Below, piece after piece: positions 43,850-52,838 of a DNA stretch of 64,000 nucleotides (positions are counted from its first letter, which is position 1; each line of letters begins with the position of its first letter). Made by a program: the position numbers and the translations under genes. Source of the stretch: an uncultured Christensenella sp. (lineage in GTDB: Bacteria > Bacillota > Clostridia > Christensenellales > Borkfalkiaceae); NCBI GenBank assembly GCA_910578565.1, contig CAJTQF010000002.1:209576-273575 (forward strand). The letters are read 5' to 3'. The notes below the pieces were generated by a model. That model had not been told where the DNA came from. It did no database searches and was given only the letters and a program-made list of their open reading frames with translations.

Positions 43850-46099
43850 TTATATAATTTCCAACGGCGCCAGACTTGCGGAAAGTTCTTTTATGCCCTG
43901 CCCGTCGAACGCAACGTTTATTACCGTGCCGCCGTTTTTAACCGCAATTACCATACCCACGCCGAATTTTACGTGGCGCACGCGCATTCCGACGGAATAG
44001 CTTTTACCGCCCTGCTGCGGCTTGCCCGCGCCCGTTGCCGAGCCGAAAACGGGTTTGAACCCGCTGTTTGCCGCAACGTCGCTTTCATAGCCGTCCGCGG
44101 AAGAATACAGCGCCCTGCCGCCCGAAAAACCGCCGTAACCCGTCTCGGTAAATTTTTTAATTCCGCCCGCGTTGCAGTAAGACGCCTGCACCCTGGAAAT
44201 TCCGAGTTCGGAAGCAAGTTCAGAAACGAACCGCGACGGGCTTGTCAGTTTTCTCGACCCGTAGAGATAACGGGATTTGGAGCGGGTCAGATACAGCCGC
44301 CGCTCGGCGCGCGTTATTGCAACGTACATAAGCCGCCGCTCTTCTTCAAGGCTTCTTCCTTCGCCGTCCGAGCGGGACGACGGGATTATGCCGTCTTCAA
44401 GCCCGCAGATAAACACGTTTCTGAATTCAAGCCCCTTGACGGCGTGAATGGTCGCAATGGTGACGTAGTCGCCGTCGTCCATATTGTCAAGGTCTGAAAA
44501 CAGTGTTATCTGCTTTAAATAGTCGTCCAGAGTAGCCTGCGGGTTGAGCCGCGAAAAATCGTCTACGGAAGCAATAAATTCTTCCAGATTGGCGAGTTTT
44601 CCGTCGCCGTCGTCAGTACCGTCGTCGTAAGCCGAGCGCAAGTCTGAAAGAGTGATGACCTGTTTGACAAGTTCGTTCACGGGGGTCTGCTGGGCTGAAA
44701 TTATAAAACCCTTTATTAAATCGTAAAAATCCTTTATTTTATCCTTTGCCCCGCGGGATAGTGAAAGCTGCTCGCAGTCTACGCACGCGTCGTACAGCGA
44801 AAGCCCCAGACTTTGCGCGTATTCGTACATAGTCTGCAAGGTTTTGCCGCCTATGCCGCGGCGCGGAACGTTTATTATCCGCTCGGCTGCTTCGTCGTCG
44901 AACGGGTTGGATATAAGTCTTAAATACGCCAGCGCGTCCTTGACTTCCTTTCTTTCGAAGAACTTGAATCCGCCGAATACTTTATAAGGTATGCCGTACT
45001 TCGTAAACTCCTGCTCGTAAGAGCGGGTGAGCGCGTTTATTCGCATTAAAACGGCGTAGTCGGAATACTTTGCGCCCTTTGCAACGCCGTCGTTTATAAT
45101 CCTTGCCGCATACAGCGCTTCCTGCGCTTCTTCTTCCGCCTGAAAATATTCGGGCTTTTCGCCATCGCCCGATTGCGTCCAGAGAGTTTTGCCGCGGCGC
45201 ACGGAGTTGTTCTTTATTATACAGTTTGCAAGATTAAGTATGGATTTGGTGGAACGGTAATTCCTTTCCAGCTTGTAAATTTTCGCGTTGGGAAAATCTT
45301 GGTCAAACCGCAGAATATTTTCGATTTCCGCGCCGCGCCAGCCGTAAATGGACTGGTCGTCGTCGCCCACGGCGAAAATGTTGCCGTGTTCCGAAGACAG
45401 CAGTTTGATAATCTCGTACTGCACGGCGTTCGTATCCTGAAATTCGTCCACAAGAACGTATTTGAACTTATCCGCAAGGTATCCGCGCGTTTCGCCGTCA
45501 CGTCTTAAAAGGCGCAGGGTATGTAAAAGCAAATCGTCGAAATCGAGCGCGTTGTTGGCGCGAAGATGCGCGTCGTACTTTTCGTAAATCACAACAATTT
45601 CGTCCATACCGCGCTCGCGGTGGTGCTTTCTGCCGTATTGGTCGGGGTCAAGCCCCAGCATTTTGGCGTTGCCTATATGATACTTTGCGCTTTTCAGAAG
45701 ACTTTCGTCGTCGAAGTCGAGTTCCTGAAAAACTTTTTTTATAACGTTGTTGCGCTCGGTTTCGCTGTAAATGGTAAAATTGGGCGTGATGTCCGCCCTG
45801 TCCGCAAACCGGCGCAGAATTTTCACGCACATAGAGTGTATCGTGCAAATCCATTTGCTGTCGCCTTCGCCCAGCAGTTTAAAAAGCCTTTCCTTCATTT
45901 CGCCGGCGGCTTTGTTTGTAAAGGTTATTGCGAGAATTTCGTTAAAGCTTGCCTTGCCCTGTTCAAGGATATAGGCAATTCTCGAAGTTAAAACCCGCGT
46001 TTTCCCGCTGCCCGCGCCCGCAAGCACAAGAACAGCGCCTTCGGTATCTTTTACGGGTTTGATTTGTTCGTCGTTGAGACCTTCAAGTATGTTTTCCAT
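43850..46099 (-). CDS. pcrA: ATP-dependent DNA helicase PcrA/UvrD
   Basis: 749-aa superfamily 1A helicase: Q motif LNDEQIKPV, Walker A GAGSGKTRVL, DEFQDTN, GDDDQSIYGWRGA, and VATIHAVKGLEF-type motif near residue 540 (TIATIHAVKGLEF). It acts in repair and in clearing replication obstacles. No Shine-Dalgarno sequence precedes the ATG. A TATAAT ends 8 nt before it, so the mRNA is probably leaderless. Confidence 0.97.
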   Translation of the reverse strand: MENILEGLNDEQIKPVKDTEGAVLVLAGAGSGKTRVLTSRIAYILEQGKASFNEILAITFTNKAAGEMKERLFKLLGEGDSKWICTIHSMCVKILRRFADRADITPNFTIYSETERNNVIKKVFQELDFDDESLLKSAKYHIGNAKMLGLDPDQYGRKHHRERGMDEIVVIYEKYDAHLRANNALDFDDLLLHTLRLLRRDGETRGYLADKFKYVLVDEFQDTNAVQYEIIKLLSSEHGNIFAVGDDDQSIYGWRGAEIENILRFDQDFPNAKIYKLERNYRSTKSILNLANCIIKNNSVRRGKTLWTQSGDGEKPEYFQAEEEAQEALYAARIINDGVAKGAKYSDYAVLMRINALTRSYEQEFTKYGIPYKVFGGFKFFERKEVKDALAYLRLISNPFDDEAAERIINVPRRGIGGKTLQTMYEYAQSLGLSLYDACVDCEQLSLSRGAKDKIKDFYDLIKGFIISAQQTPVNELVKQVITLSDLRSAYDDGTDDGDGKLANLEEFIASVDDFSRLNPQATLDDYLKQITLFSDLDNMDDGDYVTIATIHAVKGLEFRNVFICGLEDGIIPSSRSDGEGRSLEEERRLMYVAITRAERRLYLTRSKSRYLYGSRKLTSPSRFVSELASELGISRVQASYCNAGGIKKFTETGYGGFSGGRALYSSADGYESDVAANSGFKPVFGSATGAGKPQQGGKSYSVGMRVRHVKFGVGMVIAVKNGGTVINVAFDGQGIKELSASLAPLEII

Positions 46100-46107
46100 T
46101 GCCGTAC

Positions 46108-46136
46108 ATTATACCACAACCGCGCGCGGAACACAA
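46108..46136 (-). promoter_or_regulatory. Promoter of pcrA, leaderless type
   Basis: -35 TTGTGT (46131-46136), 17-nt spacer, -10 TATAAT (46108-46113). Only 8 nt separate the -10 from the start codon. Confidence 0.75.
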
Positions 46137-46140
46137 ACGG

Positions 46141-46164
46141 AAAAGCCCCTTTGCAGGGGCTTTT
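46141..46164 (-). terminator. Terminator before pcrA
   Basis: Stem AAAAGCCCC/GGGGCTTTT just after the stop of the 125-aa gene. Confidence 0.8.
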
Positions 46165-46167
46165 AAG

Positions 46168-46545
46168 TTATATTCCTATTTCTTTTTCCTTTCTGTATCT
46201 TTCAAGCGCCTGAAGGTATTTTGACGAAAGGCTTAAATTGTAGCGCTGCTTTTCTTCGTAAGTCAAAGTTTCGTACAGTTCTTTGTCGGCGAGCCTGCCT
46301 ATCGCGTCCGAAACTTCCCCTTCCGCGTCTAAAAGCGCTTTTACCTTTAAATAAAAGCCGTCTTCCCGCGCGCCCTTGATTTCCTTTTTAACCTTGCCGC
46401 AAAGGCTTGATTTTACCTTGGTTTCGTTTAATCCCAGTTCGCGGGCAAACGCCGCGCCCTCGTCAAGATTTCTTTTGCATTCCTCCCAAAAATTTGTTTT
46501 AAGCCGTTGTTTTGCCGCGCGTGCCATAACCTTTATATCGTCCAT
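46168..46545 (-). CDS. Hypothetical helical protein
   Basis: 125-aa protein that I do not recognise. It is highly charged, almost entirely helical in appearance, with no signal or membrane segment. The start has a GCGAGG site. It lies between the rpsU terminator and the pcrA promoter and is followed by its own terminator, so it is probably monocistronic. Confidence 0.75.
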   Translation of the reverse strand: MDDIKVMARAAKQRLKTNFWEECKRNLDEGAAFARELGLNETKVKSSLCGKVKKEIKGAREDGFYLKVKALLDAEGEVSDAIGRLADKELYETLTYEEKQRYNLSLSSKYLQALERYRKEKEIGI

Positions 46546-46591
46546 AAAAACCTCGCAAAAAATTACATATCTCGACTTATTTTCTTATGCA

Positions 46592-46626
46592 AAAGGTCTG
46601 TTCCGTTTTAAACGGAACAGACCTTT
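46592..46626 (-). terminator. Terminator of rpsU
   Basis: 17-bp stem AAAGGTCTGTTCCGTTT/AAACGGAACAGACCTTT right after the rpsU stop codon. Confidence 0.85.
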
Positions 46627-46629
46627 AAA

Positions 46630-46806
46630 TCAGTTCTTATTTCTTTTTCTTGCGGCTTCTGCCTTTTTGCGTTTTTTGACCGAAGGTGATTCGTAAAATT
46701 CTTTTTTACGCAAATCCCCGATTATACCGTCGCGCGAGCATTTTCTTTTGAAGCGTCTCAACGCGCTTTCAACAGACTCGTTTTCGCCTACTCTTATCGT
46801 TGACAT
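46630..46806 (-). CDS. rpsU: 30S ribosomal protein S21
   Basis: 58-aa S21, too short for ordinary ORF filters. The protein begins [20 protein letters not shown], then [20 protein letters not shown] and a basic tail. S21 sits on the small subunit platform and helps initiation. It has a GAGGTG ribosome site and its own terminator. Confidence 0.97.
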   Translation of the reverse strand: MSTIRVGENESVESALRRFKRKCSRDGIIGDLRKKEFYESPSVKKRKKAEAARKRNKN

Positions 46807-46923
46807 TCTCTTTTCACCTCGCTCCCGCCCTTGGCGCCGAATTGGTTTTTTTCAAAAACCTTACAAATTATACCAAATGCAAAATTTCAAGTCAACTTAT
46901 TTTGCACGCAATTACAATTATTT

Positions 46924-47790
46924 TTAAATCCAGCCGCAAAGCAGGCAGATACAGTTTACCGCAAGACCCGTTGCTACGGAAATCAGGTATAAGGCAAGGG
47001 TGAACAGTAAATTTCTTTTAATCTTTTTGGTGTTCCTGAAAAGTATTACAAGCCCCACGCCCGCGTTGCAGCAAAGCCCCGCTACGCAGCTTCCGAACGC
47101 TATGCCGCCGCGGATATACGTTTCGGTCAGAATTACGCTTGAAGCGCAGTTGGGTATCAGACCCACCAGCGAAGTTATAAAGGGCTGGAAATACGGTCCG
47201 CCCACTATCAGCGAGCTTATTTTGTCTTCGCCGACGGCTTCTATAATAAATCCGAACGCGAGATTGACAAGAAACAGAAACAGCGCGATTTTAAGCGAGT
47301 GCAAAAGCGGTTCGACAAAAAACACTTTGACGTTGCTCTTACCTTCGTGTTCCCTGCCACAGGAATAGGCGTGAATTTCTTCCGCGCCGCCTTCGTTCAG
47401 TTTTTCGCCCGCAAGCATTGCGTTTACAAGATAGCCGAAGCATACGCCCACTATAAGTTTTATGACTATTATAGGCATAATGACTTTTGCGGGCGTGCCG
47501 CCGGTCAGAAGTATAATCAGCGCTTCGTCGCTCGTCGCAAGAAAAACGGCAAGCAGGGTGCCTGTTTTTATAAGCCCCCTGTCATACAGCTTCGCCGCCA
47601 TAACCGAAAAACCGCATTGCGGAATTATACCCGTAGCGGTTCCTATCAGCGGGGCGAGATTGCCCTGTAAAATTTTGCTGTTGCGCCCCAAAGACGTGCG
47701 CTGTTCCAGAAACTCTATCAGAATATAAATGACGAGTAAAAACGGGAACACAATCGCCGTATCTTTAAGCGCGTCTAAAAAAACGTCCAT
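46924..47790 (-). CDS. ArsP_2-type putative metal exporter
   Basis: 288-aa membrane protein with about 9-10 helices, resembling the family annotated as putative manganese transporter or 10TM heavy-metal exporter (PF11449). The two halves share related motifs: GIIPQCGFSVMAAKLYDRGL and GLIPNCASSVILTETYIRGG, each with a Pro-(Gln/Asn)-Cys. A Cys/His-containing loop (HAYSCGREHE) lies in the middle. The metal is not certain. No regulatory riboswitch was seen upstream. Confidence 0.82.
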   Translation of the reverse strand: MDVFLDALKDTAIVFPFLLVIYILIEFLEQRTSLGRNSKILQGNLAPLIGTATGIIPQCGFSVMAAKLYDRGLIKTGTLLAVFLATSDEALIILLTGGTPAKVIMPIIVIKLIVGVCFGYLVNAMLAGEKLNEGGAEEIHAYSCGREHEGKSNVKVFFVEPLLHSLKIALFLFLVNLAFGFIIEAVGEDKISSLIVGGPYFQPFITSLVGLIPNCASSVILTETYIRGGIAFGSCVAGLCCNAGVGLVILFRNTKKIKRNLLFTLALYLISVATGLAVNCICLLCGWI

Positions 47791-47803
47791 ATAATCCGAA
47801 ATT

Positions 47804-47832
47804 TAAAACCCCCTTATAAATTGCGGGGGTCT
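47804..47832 (-). terminator. Terminator between the ABC ATPase and exporter genes
   Basis: Stem ACCCCC/GGGGGT with T-rich ends just after the ATPase stop codon. Confidence 0.65.
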
Positions 47833-47838
47833 TGAATT

Positions 47839-49041
47839 TTATCTCGATTTTTTCTTTTTGTTGTCTTTTGAGGGTTTCAGTTTTTCCTTAATCTCTTCTT
47901 CTTCGTTAAAGGTGCGCGGCACGAACTTGCTGTCCGCAAATCCGTTTTCAACATAACCTTCGTCCCTTTGCAGAAGGGTGAGCCTTGTTTCGCCGTCAAA
48001 CAGATACAGTCTGGTCGCGTCGCACGAAATTTTGGTTTTTTCTCCCTTTTTAAGTTTATCGGAAACAACGGTGAAAGAGTGTCCGTCCGCTTCCACTTCC
48101 GCAACGCCTTCGCCGACGCCCGTCACGGCGCCTTCGATATCCCCGCCTTCGCTCATATCTTCGGGGCGGATACCTATAATTATATGTCTGTCCCCGTTTA
48201 CGTAATCCTGCAAAGCGGAAAATCTCTTAACTATATTTTCGGGCAGCGCTAACTTTATGTTGCCTTCGGCAGCGTAAACCGTTTCGCCTTCCCGTATGAT
48301 TTTTGCGTTGTTTATAAAGTTTATCGTGGGCGAGCCTATTAAAAACGCGACGTACGCGTTCGCGGGATAGTCGTATAAATTTGCGGGCGTGTCAATCTGT
48401 TGCAAAAACCCGTTTTTAAGCACGACTATTCTCGTTCCCACCGTCATTGCTTCGGCTACGTTTTTCGTAGTGTACAAAAACGTGCCTTCCATTCTCGCCT
48501 GCATATTTACTATTACGTTCAGAAGTTCTGCTTGCAGATTTTCGTCCAGTCCAGATAAGGGTTCGTCAAAAAGATAAAGTTTGGGTTCTCTCACTATCGC
48601 CCTGCCTATCGCGGTGCGCTGTTTCTGCGCCGCGGTGAGCGCTTTGGGTTTGCGGTATAACACTTCGTTAAGCCCGAGAATGTTTGCCGCCGCTTTAACC
48701 CTTTGTTCTATGACAGTCTGGGGCGCCTTTCTGATTTTCAAACCGAACGCAAGATTGTCGAACACCGTCATCGTAGGGCTGAGAGTATTGCTCCTGAAAA
48801 TCATTGCGATGTCCCTGTCCTTGGGGTCGGCTTCGGTCACGTCCTTGCCGCCGACGGTAATGTCACCCGAAGACAGCTCGTCCAGACCCGCGATTACGCG
48901 CAGAAGGGAAGTTTTGCCGCTTCCGTCGCTGCCGAGAATAACGATAAATTCCTTTTCGTCCGTTTCAAGGTTGATATCGTACAGCGCGGTCGTTCCCGAA
49001 GGATAAATTTTATCGACGCCGTTAAGTTTAAGACTTGCCAT
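47839..49041 (-). CDS. ABC ATPase of the MsmK/UgpC type with degenerate catalytic motifs
   Basis: 400-aa protein with the fold of sugar-importer ATPases: nucleotide-binding domain (1-235), then OB-type regulatory domain (IIGIRPEDMSE). Key motifs are changed. The signature LSGGQ reads LTAAQ, the Q-loop glutamine is replaced (MIFRSNTLSP for MVFQSYALYP), and the switch histidine region reads TTKNVAEAMT instead of THDQVEAMT. Walker A (GSDGSGKTS) and Walker B/D-loop (LYLFDEPLSGLDENL) remain. No permease gene is near. It may bind ATP but hydrolyse it poorly, or act as a regulator. Confidence 0.85.
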   Translation of the reverse strand: MASLKLNGVDKIYPSGTTALYDINLETDEKEFIVILGSDGSGKTSLLRVIAGLDELSSGDITVGGKDVTEADPKDRDIAMIFRSNTLSPTMTVFDNLAFGLKIRKAPQTVIEQRVKAAANILGLNEVLYRKPKALTAAQKQRTAIGRAIVREPKLYLFDEPLSGLDENLQAELLNVIVNMQARMEGTFLYTTKNVAEAMTVGTRIVVLKNGFLQQIDTPANLYDYPANAYVAFLIGSPTINFINNAKIIREGETVYAAEGNIKLALPENIVKRFSALQDYVNGDRHIIIGIRPEDMSEGGDIEGAVTGVGEGVAEVEADGHSFTVVSDKLKKGEKTKISCDATRLYLFDGETRLTLLQRDEGYVENGFADSKFVPRTFNEEEEIKEKLKPSKDNKKKKSR

Positions 49042-49165
49042 ATTAACTCCTTAGTAAGCCGTTGTGACTTACCGATATAATACCACAGATTTGCGATTTT
49101 TCAAAACTTAAACGGGGGAATTTTAAAAAAAATTAATATTTATTTGCAAGGGTTTGACGCCGGTG

Positions 49166-49194
49166 TTGTATTTTAAAGCGCGGTATGGTAAACT
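49166..49194 (+). promoter_or_regulatory. Promoter of queH, leaderless type
   Basis: -35 TTGTAT (49166-49171), 17-nt spacer, extended -10 TGGTAAACT ending at 49194. The ATG is 6 nt further on and has no Shine-Dalgarno sequence. Confidence 0.6.
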
Positions 49195-49200
49195 GTTTAT

Positions 49201-49806
49201 ATGAACGCTTGTAACTTTGACAGGCTTTTTTGCGAAGAAGCCGAAAAACACCGCGGCAAAAAACTGCTTTTACACTGCTGCTGCGCGCCCTGCTCTTCCG
49301 CCTGTCTCGAACGGTTGAAAGATTATTTTGACGTGACCGTGCTTTTTTACAACCCCAACATAGAGAGCGCGGAATATCTGCGGCGCAAGGAAGAGCTTAA
49401 ACGCCTGATTGAAACAACGGGCTGGGCGGCTTTTATGGATTGCGATTTCGAAAGCGAAAAATTTTACGCCGCGTCAAAGGGTCTCGAAGACGAAAAAGAA
49501 GGCGGCGGGCGCTGCGCCGCGTGTTTTAAACTGCGGCTTGAAAAGACGGCTCGGCTCGCCGAAGAAAACGGATTCGGGCTGTTTGCCACGACTTTAACTA
49601 TAAGCCCGTTAAAAAACGCCGCGCTCATAAACGCAATAGGCGAAAGTCTTGAAAGCAAAAACTGCCTTTGGTTGCACTCCGATTTCAAAAAACGGGGCGG
49701 TTATCTGCGCAGTTGCGAACTTTCAAAAGAGTACAATCTTTACCGCCAGAACTACTGCGGGTGCGTCTTCTCGCAACGCGGCAATAAATTACTTGAAAAT
49801 AATTAA
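49201..49806 (+). CDS. queH: Epoxyqueuosine reductase QueH
   Basis: 201-aa QueH (DUF208) family enzyme for the last step of queuosine synthesis on tRNA. The conserved cysteines are visible: LLHCCCAPCSSACLERL at the N-terminus, GRCAACFKLRL in the middle, and YCGCVFSQ near the end. These bind Fe-S and metal cofactors. The length is typical. Confidence 0.93.
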   Translation: MNACNFDRLFCEEAEKHRGKKLLLHCCCAPCSSACLERLKDYFDVTVLFYNPNIESAEYLRRKEELKRLIETTGWAAFMDCDFESEKFYAASKGLEDEKEGGGRCAACFKLRLEKTARLAEENGFGLFATTLTISPLKNAALINAIGESLESKNCLWLHSDFKKRGGYLRSCELSKEYNLYRQNYCGCVFSQRGNKLLENN

Positions 49807-49821
49807 AAAACGTGGTACAAT
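49793..49821 (+). promoter_or_regulatory. Promoter of the carbamoyltransferase gene, leaderless type
   Basis: -35 TTGAAA (49793-49798), 17-nt spacer, extended -10 TGGTACAAT ending at 49821, 6 nt before the ATG. There is no Shine-Dalgarno sequence. Confidence 0.75.
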
Positions 49822-49827
49822 AAATAT

Positions 49828-50769
49828 ATGGATATTAACCGTTACTCCCCTTCTTACGGGGTAAGCAAAAAACATATGCTCAGGCTCAAGGACTTTTCCA
49901 CCGAAGAGCTGTTTGAATTTCTTTACGCAACAAAGGCGATGAAGGCAAAATTCATCGCGCACGAGTCTACCGAAATTTTAAAGGGCGTGACCGTCGCCCT
50001 GCTGTTCGGCGATACTTCCATAAGGACGCGCGCCGCGCTCGAAATAGGCATACGCCAGCTCGGCGGCTACTGCGTAAACCTTCCTTATAACGAGAAAGAT
50101 ATGCTCGCGGGCGAAAATATAAAAGACATAGTAAGCGTAATTTCACGCTACGGCGCGGGGGCTTTGGTTACCCGCGGGATAAACGACAGGGAATTGCAGG
50201 AATTTTGCAAAGTTTCAGACGACGTTTCCATCATCAACTCCACCAACCGAGAATATATTCCCGTACAGGCGCTGTGCGACATCTTTACAATCTGGGAAAA
50301 GAAAGGCAGGCTCGAAGGGCTTAAACTTGCGTATATAGGCAAGGGCGGCAACAACGCGGCTTCGCTTATTATGGGCGGCATAAAGTGCGGAATGGAAATT
50401 TCGGTTGCGATGCCAAAGGAATTCCCCATTTACCCAGACCACGTACAGCACGCCGAACAGTACGGCAAAATTTTCGTGACCGAAAACCCCGTTGAAGCGG
50501 TGCGCGGCGCGGACATTGTGTACACCGACAACTACGGCTATCACAACCCGCCTTCGGAAGCTGACAAAGAAATTTTAAAGCCGTACCAGGTAAACAACAA
50601 CCTTTTAAACATTGCCCAGCACAACGCGTTGTTTATGCACTCTCTTCCCGCTACGCGCGGACTGGAAGTCACCGCCGACGTTATAGACGGAAAACAGAGC
50701 GTGATTTTAGACCAGGGCGAAAACAAGCTGCACACAATAAAAGCCGTGCTTGCACTATTAATAAAATAA
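49828..50769 (+). CDS. Ornithine carbamoyltransferase-family protein with divergent active site
   Basis: 313-aa member of the aspartate/ornithine carbamoyltransferase superfamily. The carbamoyl-phosphate motif STRTR appears as SIRTR. The HPTQ motif appears as IPVQ, so the histidine is lost. The HCLP loop reads HSLP, and the ornithine-side DxxxSMG region reads YTDNYGYHN. Overall length and strand order are normal. It may be a paralogue with another amino substrate (compare YgeW-type proteins) or weak activity. No other arg genes are near. Confidence 0.8.
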   Translation: MDINRYSPSYGVSKKHMLRLKDFSTEELFEFLYATKAMKAKFIAHESTEILKGVTVALLFGDTSIRTRAALEIGIRQLGGYCVNLPYNEKDMLAGENIKDIVSVISRYGAGALVTRGINDRELQEFCKVSDDVSIINSTNREYIPVQALCDIFTIWEKKGRLEGLKLAYIGKGGNNAASLIMGGIKCGMEISVAMPKEFPIYPDHVQHAEQYGKIFVTENPVEAVRGADIVYTDNYGYHNPPSEADKEILKPYQVNNNLLNIAQHNALFMHSLPATRGLEVTADVIDGKQSVILDQGENKLHTIKAVLALLIK

Positions 50770-50774
50770 AAATA

Positions 50775-50815
50775 CAGCGCGCCGCACACTTTACGAATGC
50801 GGCGCGCTGCGCTTT
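50775..50815 (+). terminator. Terminator of the carbamoyltransferase gene
   Basis: 12-bp stem CAGCGCGCCGCA/TGCGGCGCGCTG followed by T residues. Confidence 0.85.
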
Positions 50816-50845
50816 TACTCAACGGCTTAAAAAAGGAGACGGAAA

Positions 50846-52003
50846 ATGAAAAGAAAATTTTTACGGTTTTTTTTATCTGCTATTGCGGCGGCGACTTGCG
50901 CCCTGAATCTTTCTGCCTGCGGGAATAAGCACGCCCACGCCTATTCGTCTGAAATTATCCAACCCACCTGCACCGAAAAAGGTTATACCCTGCACTCCTG
51001 TTCCTGCGGCGAAAATTACAGAGACAATTATACGGACGCAACCGGACACGACTATGAAGAAATCGAAACCGTCGCCCCCGACTGCGTAAATCGGGGTTAC
51101 ACCGTATATGCCTGCGACTGCGGCGACAGCTATGAAGATAATTACACAGACGCTTTGGGACATACGGAAGTAATAGACAAAGCGGTTGAAGCGAGCTGTA
51201 CGCAGAGCGGCTTGACAGAAGGAATACATTGCTCCGAATGCGACGCCGTAATAAAGGAGCAAAAAGTGTTGCCTGCGGGGCATTACATCAAAGACGGAAA
51301 ATGCGTCTATTGCGGAACAGAAAGCACTGCGCTGAAATTGGAATACCGCCTTAACGAAGACGGAACGGCGTACAGCGTTGCGGGATTAGGTCCGTTTTCC
51401 GATAACGAAATTGTAATTCCCGCCGAGTATAAAGGTTTGCCCGTTAACGCCATAGACAAAATGGCTTTTGAAAATTGCGACAAAATTACAAGCATAACTA
51501 TCGGACAAAACGTTGCTATTATAGGAGCCAATGCGTTTTTCGGCTGCACCGGCATTACAAGCATCACAATTCCCGACAGCGTAACGGAAATAGCCTTTGC
51601 GGCATTTCTCGGTTGCACCGGCATTACAAGCGTCACCATACCGTACGGTGTTACATATATCGGAAATAACGCATTCAGCAATTGCATTAATCTTGTTAAT
51701 ATTACTATTCCGGACGGGATTACTTCTATCGAAAACGGTACATTCTCCGGTTGCACAGGTCTTACATACATTACAATCCCGGACGGAGTTACTTCTATCG
51801 GAATCAGCACATTCTTCGGTTGCACAGGTCTTACAAGCATTACAATTCCGGACAGCGTAACGGAAATAAACTATTCGGCTTTTAAAAATTGTAGCAATCT
51901 CAGCGACGTTTACTATAAGGGGCGCGAACAGGATTGGGCGGCAATTAATATAGACAGTAATAACGAATGTTTACTTAACGCCGTTTTACATTACGGCAGT
52001 TGA
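50846..52003 (+). CDS. BspA-like leucine-rich repeat surface lipoprotein
   Basis: 385-aa lipoprotein. The signal peptide ends in lipobox LSAC (Cys25). Next come three Cys/His-containing modules of about 40 residues (CTEKGYTLHSCSCGENY, CVNRGYTVYACDCGDSY, CTQSGLTEGIHCSECDAV) and six or so BspA-type LRR_5 repeats (GCTGITSITIPDSVTEI). Such proteins are often adhesins. The start has an AAAAGGAGAC site. The LRR units repeat with about 69-nt spacing. Confidence 0.9.
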   Translation: MKRKFLRFFLSAIAAATCALNLSACGNKHAHAYSSEIIQPTCTEKGYTLHSCSCGENYRDNYTDATGHDYEEIETVAPDCVNRGYTVYACDCGDSYEDNYTDALGHTEVIDKAVEASCTQSGLTEGIHCSECDAVIKEQKVLPAGHYIKDGKCVYCGTESTALKLEYRLNEDGTAYSVAGLGPFSDNEIVIPAEYKGLPVNAIDKMAFENCDKITSITIGQNVAIIGANAFFGCTGITSITIPDSVTEIAFAAFLGCTGITSVTIPYGVTYIGNNAFSNCINLVNITIPDGITSIENGTFSGCTGLTYITIPDGVTSIGISTFFGCTGLTSITIPDSVTEINYSAFKNCSNLSDVYYKGREQDWAAINIDSNNECLLNAVLHYGS

Positions 52004-52010
52004 ATGACGA

Positions 52011-52048
52011 AACCGCCTTCCGCTAAGATATGCGGAAGGCGGTTTTTT
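52011..52048. terminator. Bidirectional terminator between convergent genes
   Basis: 13-bp stem AACCGCCTTCCGC/GCGGAAGGCGGTT with T-run on the plus strand. It overlaps the stop codon of the phosphoesterase gene on the other strand. Confidence 0.85.
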
Positions 52049-52838
52049 AATTGATTTCTATGACCACAATTTCGGGACGGTTGAAAAGTCTTAGCGGAAA
52101 CTCGGAATTTCCAAGCCCGCGCGAAATTACCATTTGCGAATTTTTGCAGCAATGCACGCCAGAAGTGTATTTTGGGAAAACCCCCTGCCCCGGCGCAAAC
52201 AAACCTTTTTTTGTGAAAGGTATGCGCCACTGCCCGCCGTGCGCGTGCCCGCAAAGTATCAGCTTGTAGCCGTGCTCCGCATACCTTGCTATATGCTGCG
52301 GTTCGTGCGCAAGCAAAATATCGCGCGCGCCTTGCGGCGCGATTTTTGAAAGAGTGCCGTTTTTAAGCGAAGCGCCGTTTAATCCCGTTACGACAAGCCC
52401 GAACGTTTCCACCGTTCTGTCGTCCAGCACTTCCGCGCCTGCTTCCATTAAATCTTTGCGGAAAAAGCGGTATCCTTTGTTGCGCATTTCGTGGTTGCCC
52501 GCAACGTACAACACGGGAGCAATCTCTTTCAGCGCGCTCACGGTCTGCAACGCCACCACTTTGTCGCGCGGGCGGTAAAGATGTATTATATCGCCAGTTA
52601 TACAAATAAAATCAGGGTTCTGCGCGGCTATTTTTTTAATAAGCCGTTCGTTTTTTCTACCGAAAGATTTGCCGTGCAGGTCGGAAAGATGCACGACCTT
52701 AATCCCTTTTTCCGAAATGCCGAAAAAAGCGTACCGCGTAATTTTTAACAGGTTGTTGTTCAGCCAAAAAATAAGCGAAATTAAAGCGACAAAAGCGATA
52801 ACGCCAAGCGTTATCCAAAGCCACAAAAGCCCCATCAT
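52047..52838 (-). CDS. Calcineurin-like metallophosphoesterase, membrane-anchored
   Basis: 263-aa enzyme with an N-terminal membrane segment (LWLWITLGVIAFVALISLIF). The two-metal site is complete: HLSDLHGKSFG, ICITGDIIH, VAGNHEMRN and LCGHAHGGQW. It resembles YkuE-type phosphoesterases near the membrane; the substrate is unknown. It overlaps trmB by 4 nt. Confidence 0.9.
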   Translation of the reverse strand: MMGLLWLWITLGVIAFVALISLIFWLNNNLLKITRYAFFGISEKGIKVVHLSDLHGKSFGRKNERLIKKIAAQNPDFICITGDIIHLYRPRDKVVALQTVSALKEIAPVLYVAGNHEMRNKGYRFFRKDLMEAGAEVLDDRTVETFGLVVTGLNGASLKNGTLSKIAPQGARDILLAHEPQHIARYAEHGYKLILCGHAHGGQWRIPFTKKGLFAPGQGVFPKYTSGVHCCKNSQMVISRGLGNSEFPLRLFNRPEIVVIEIN

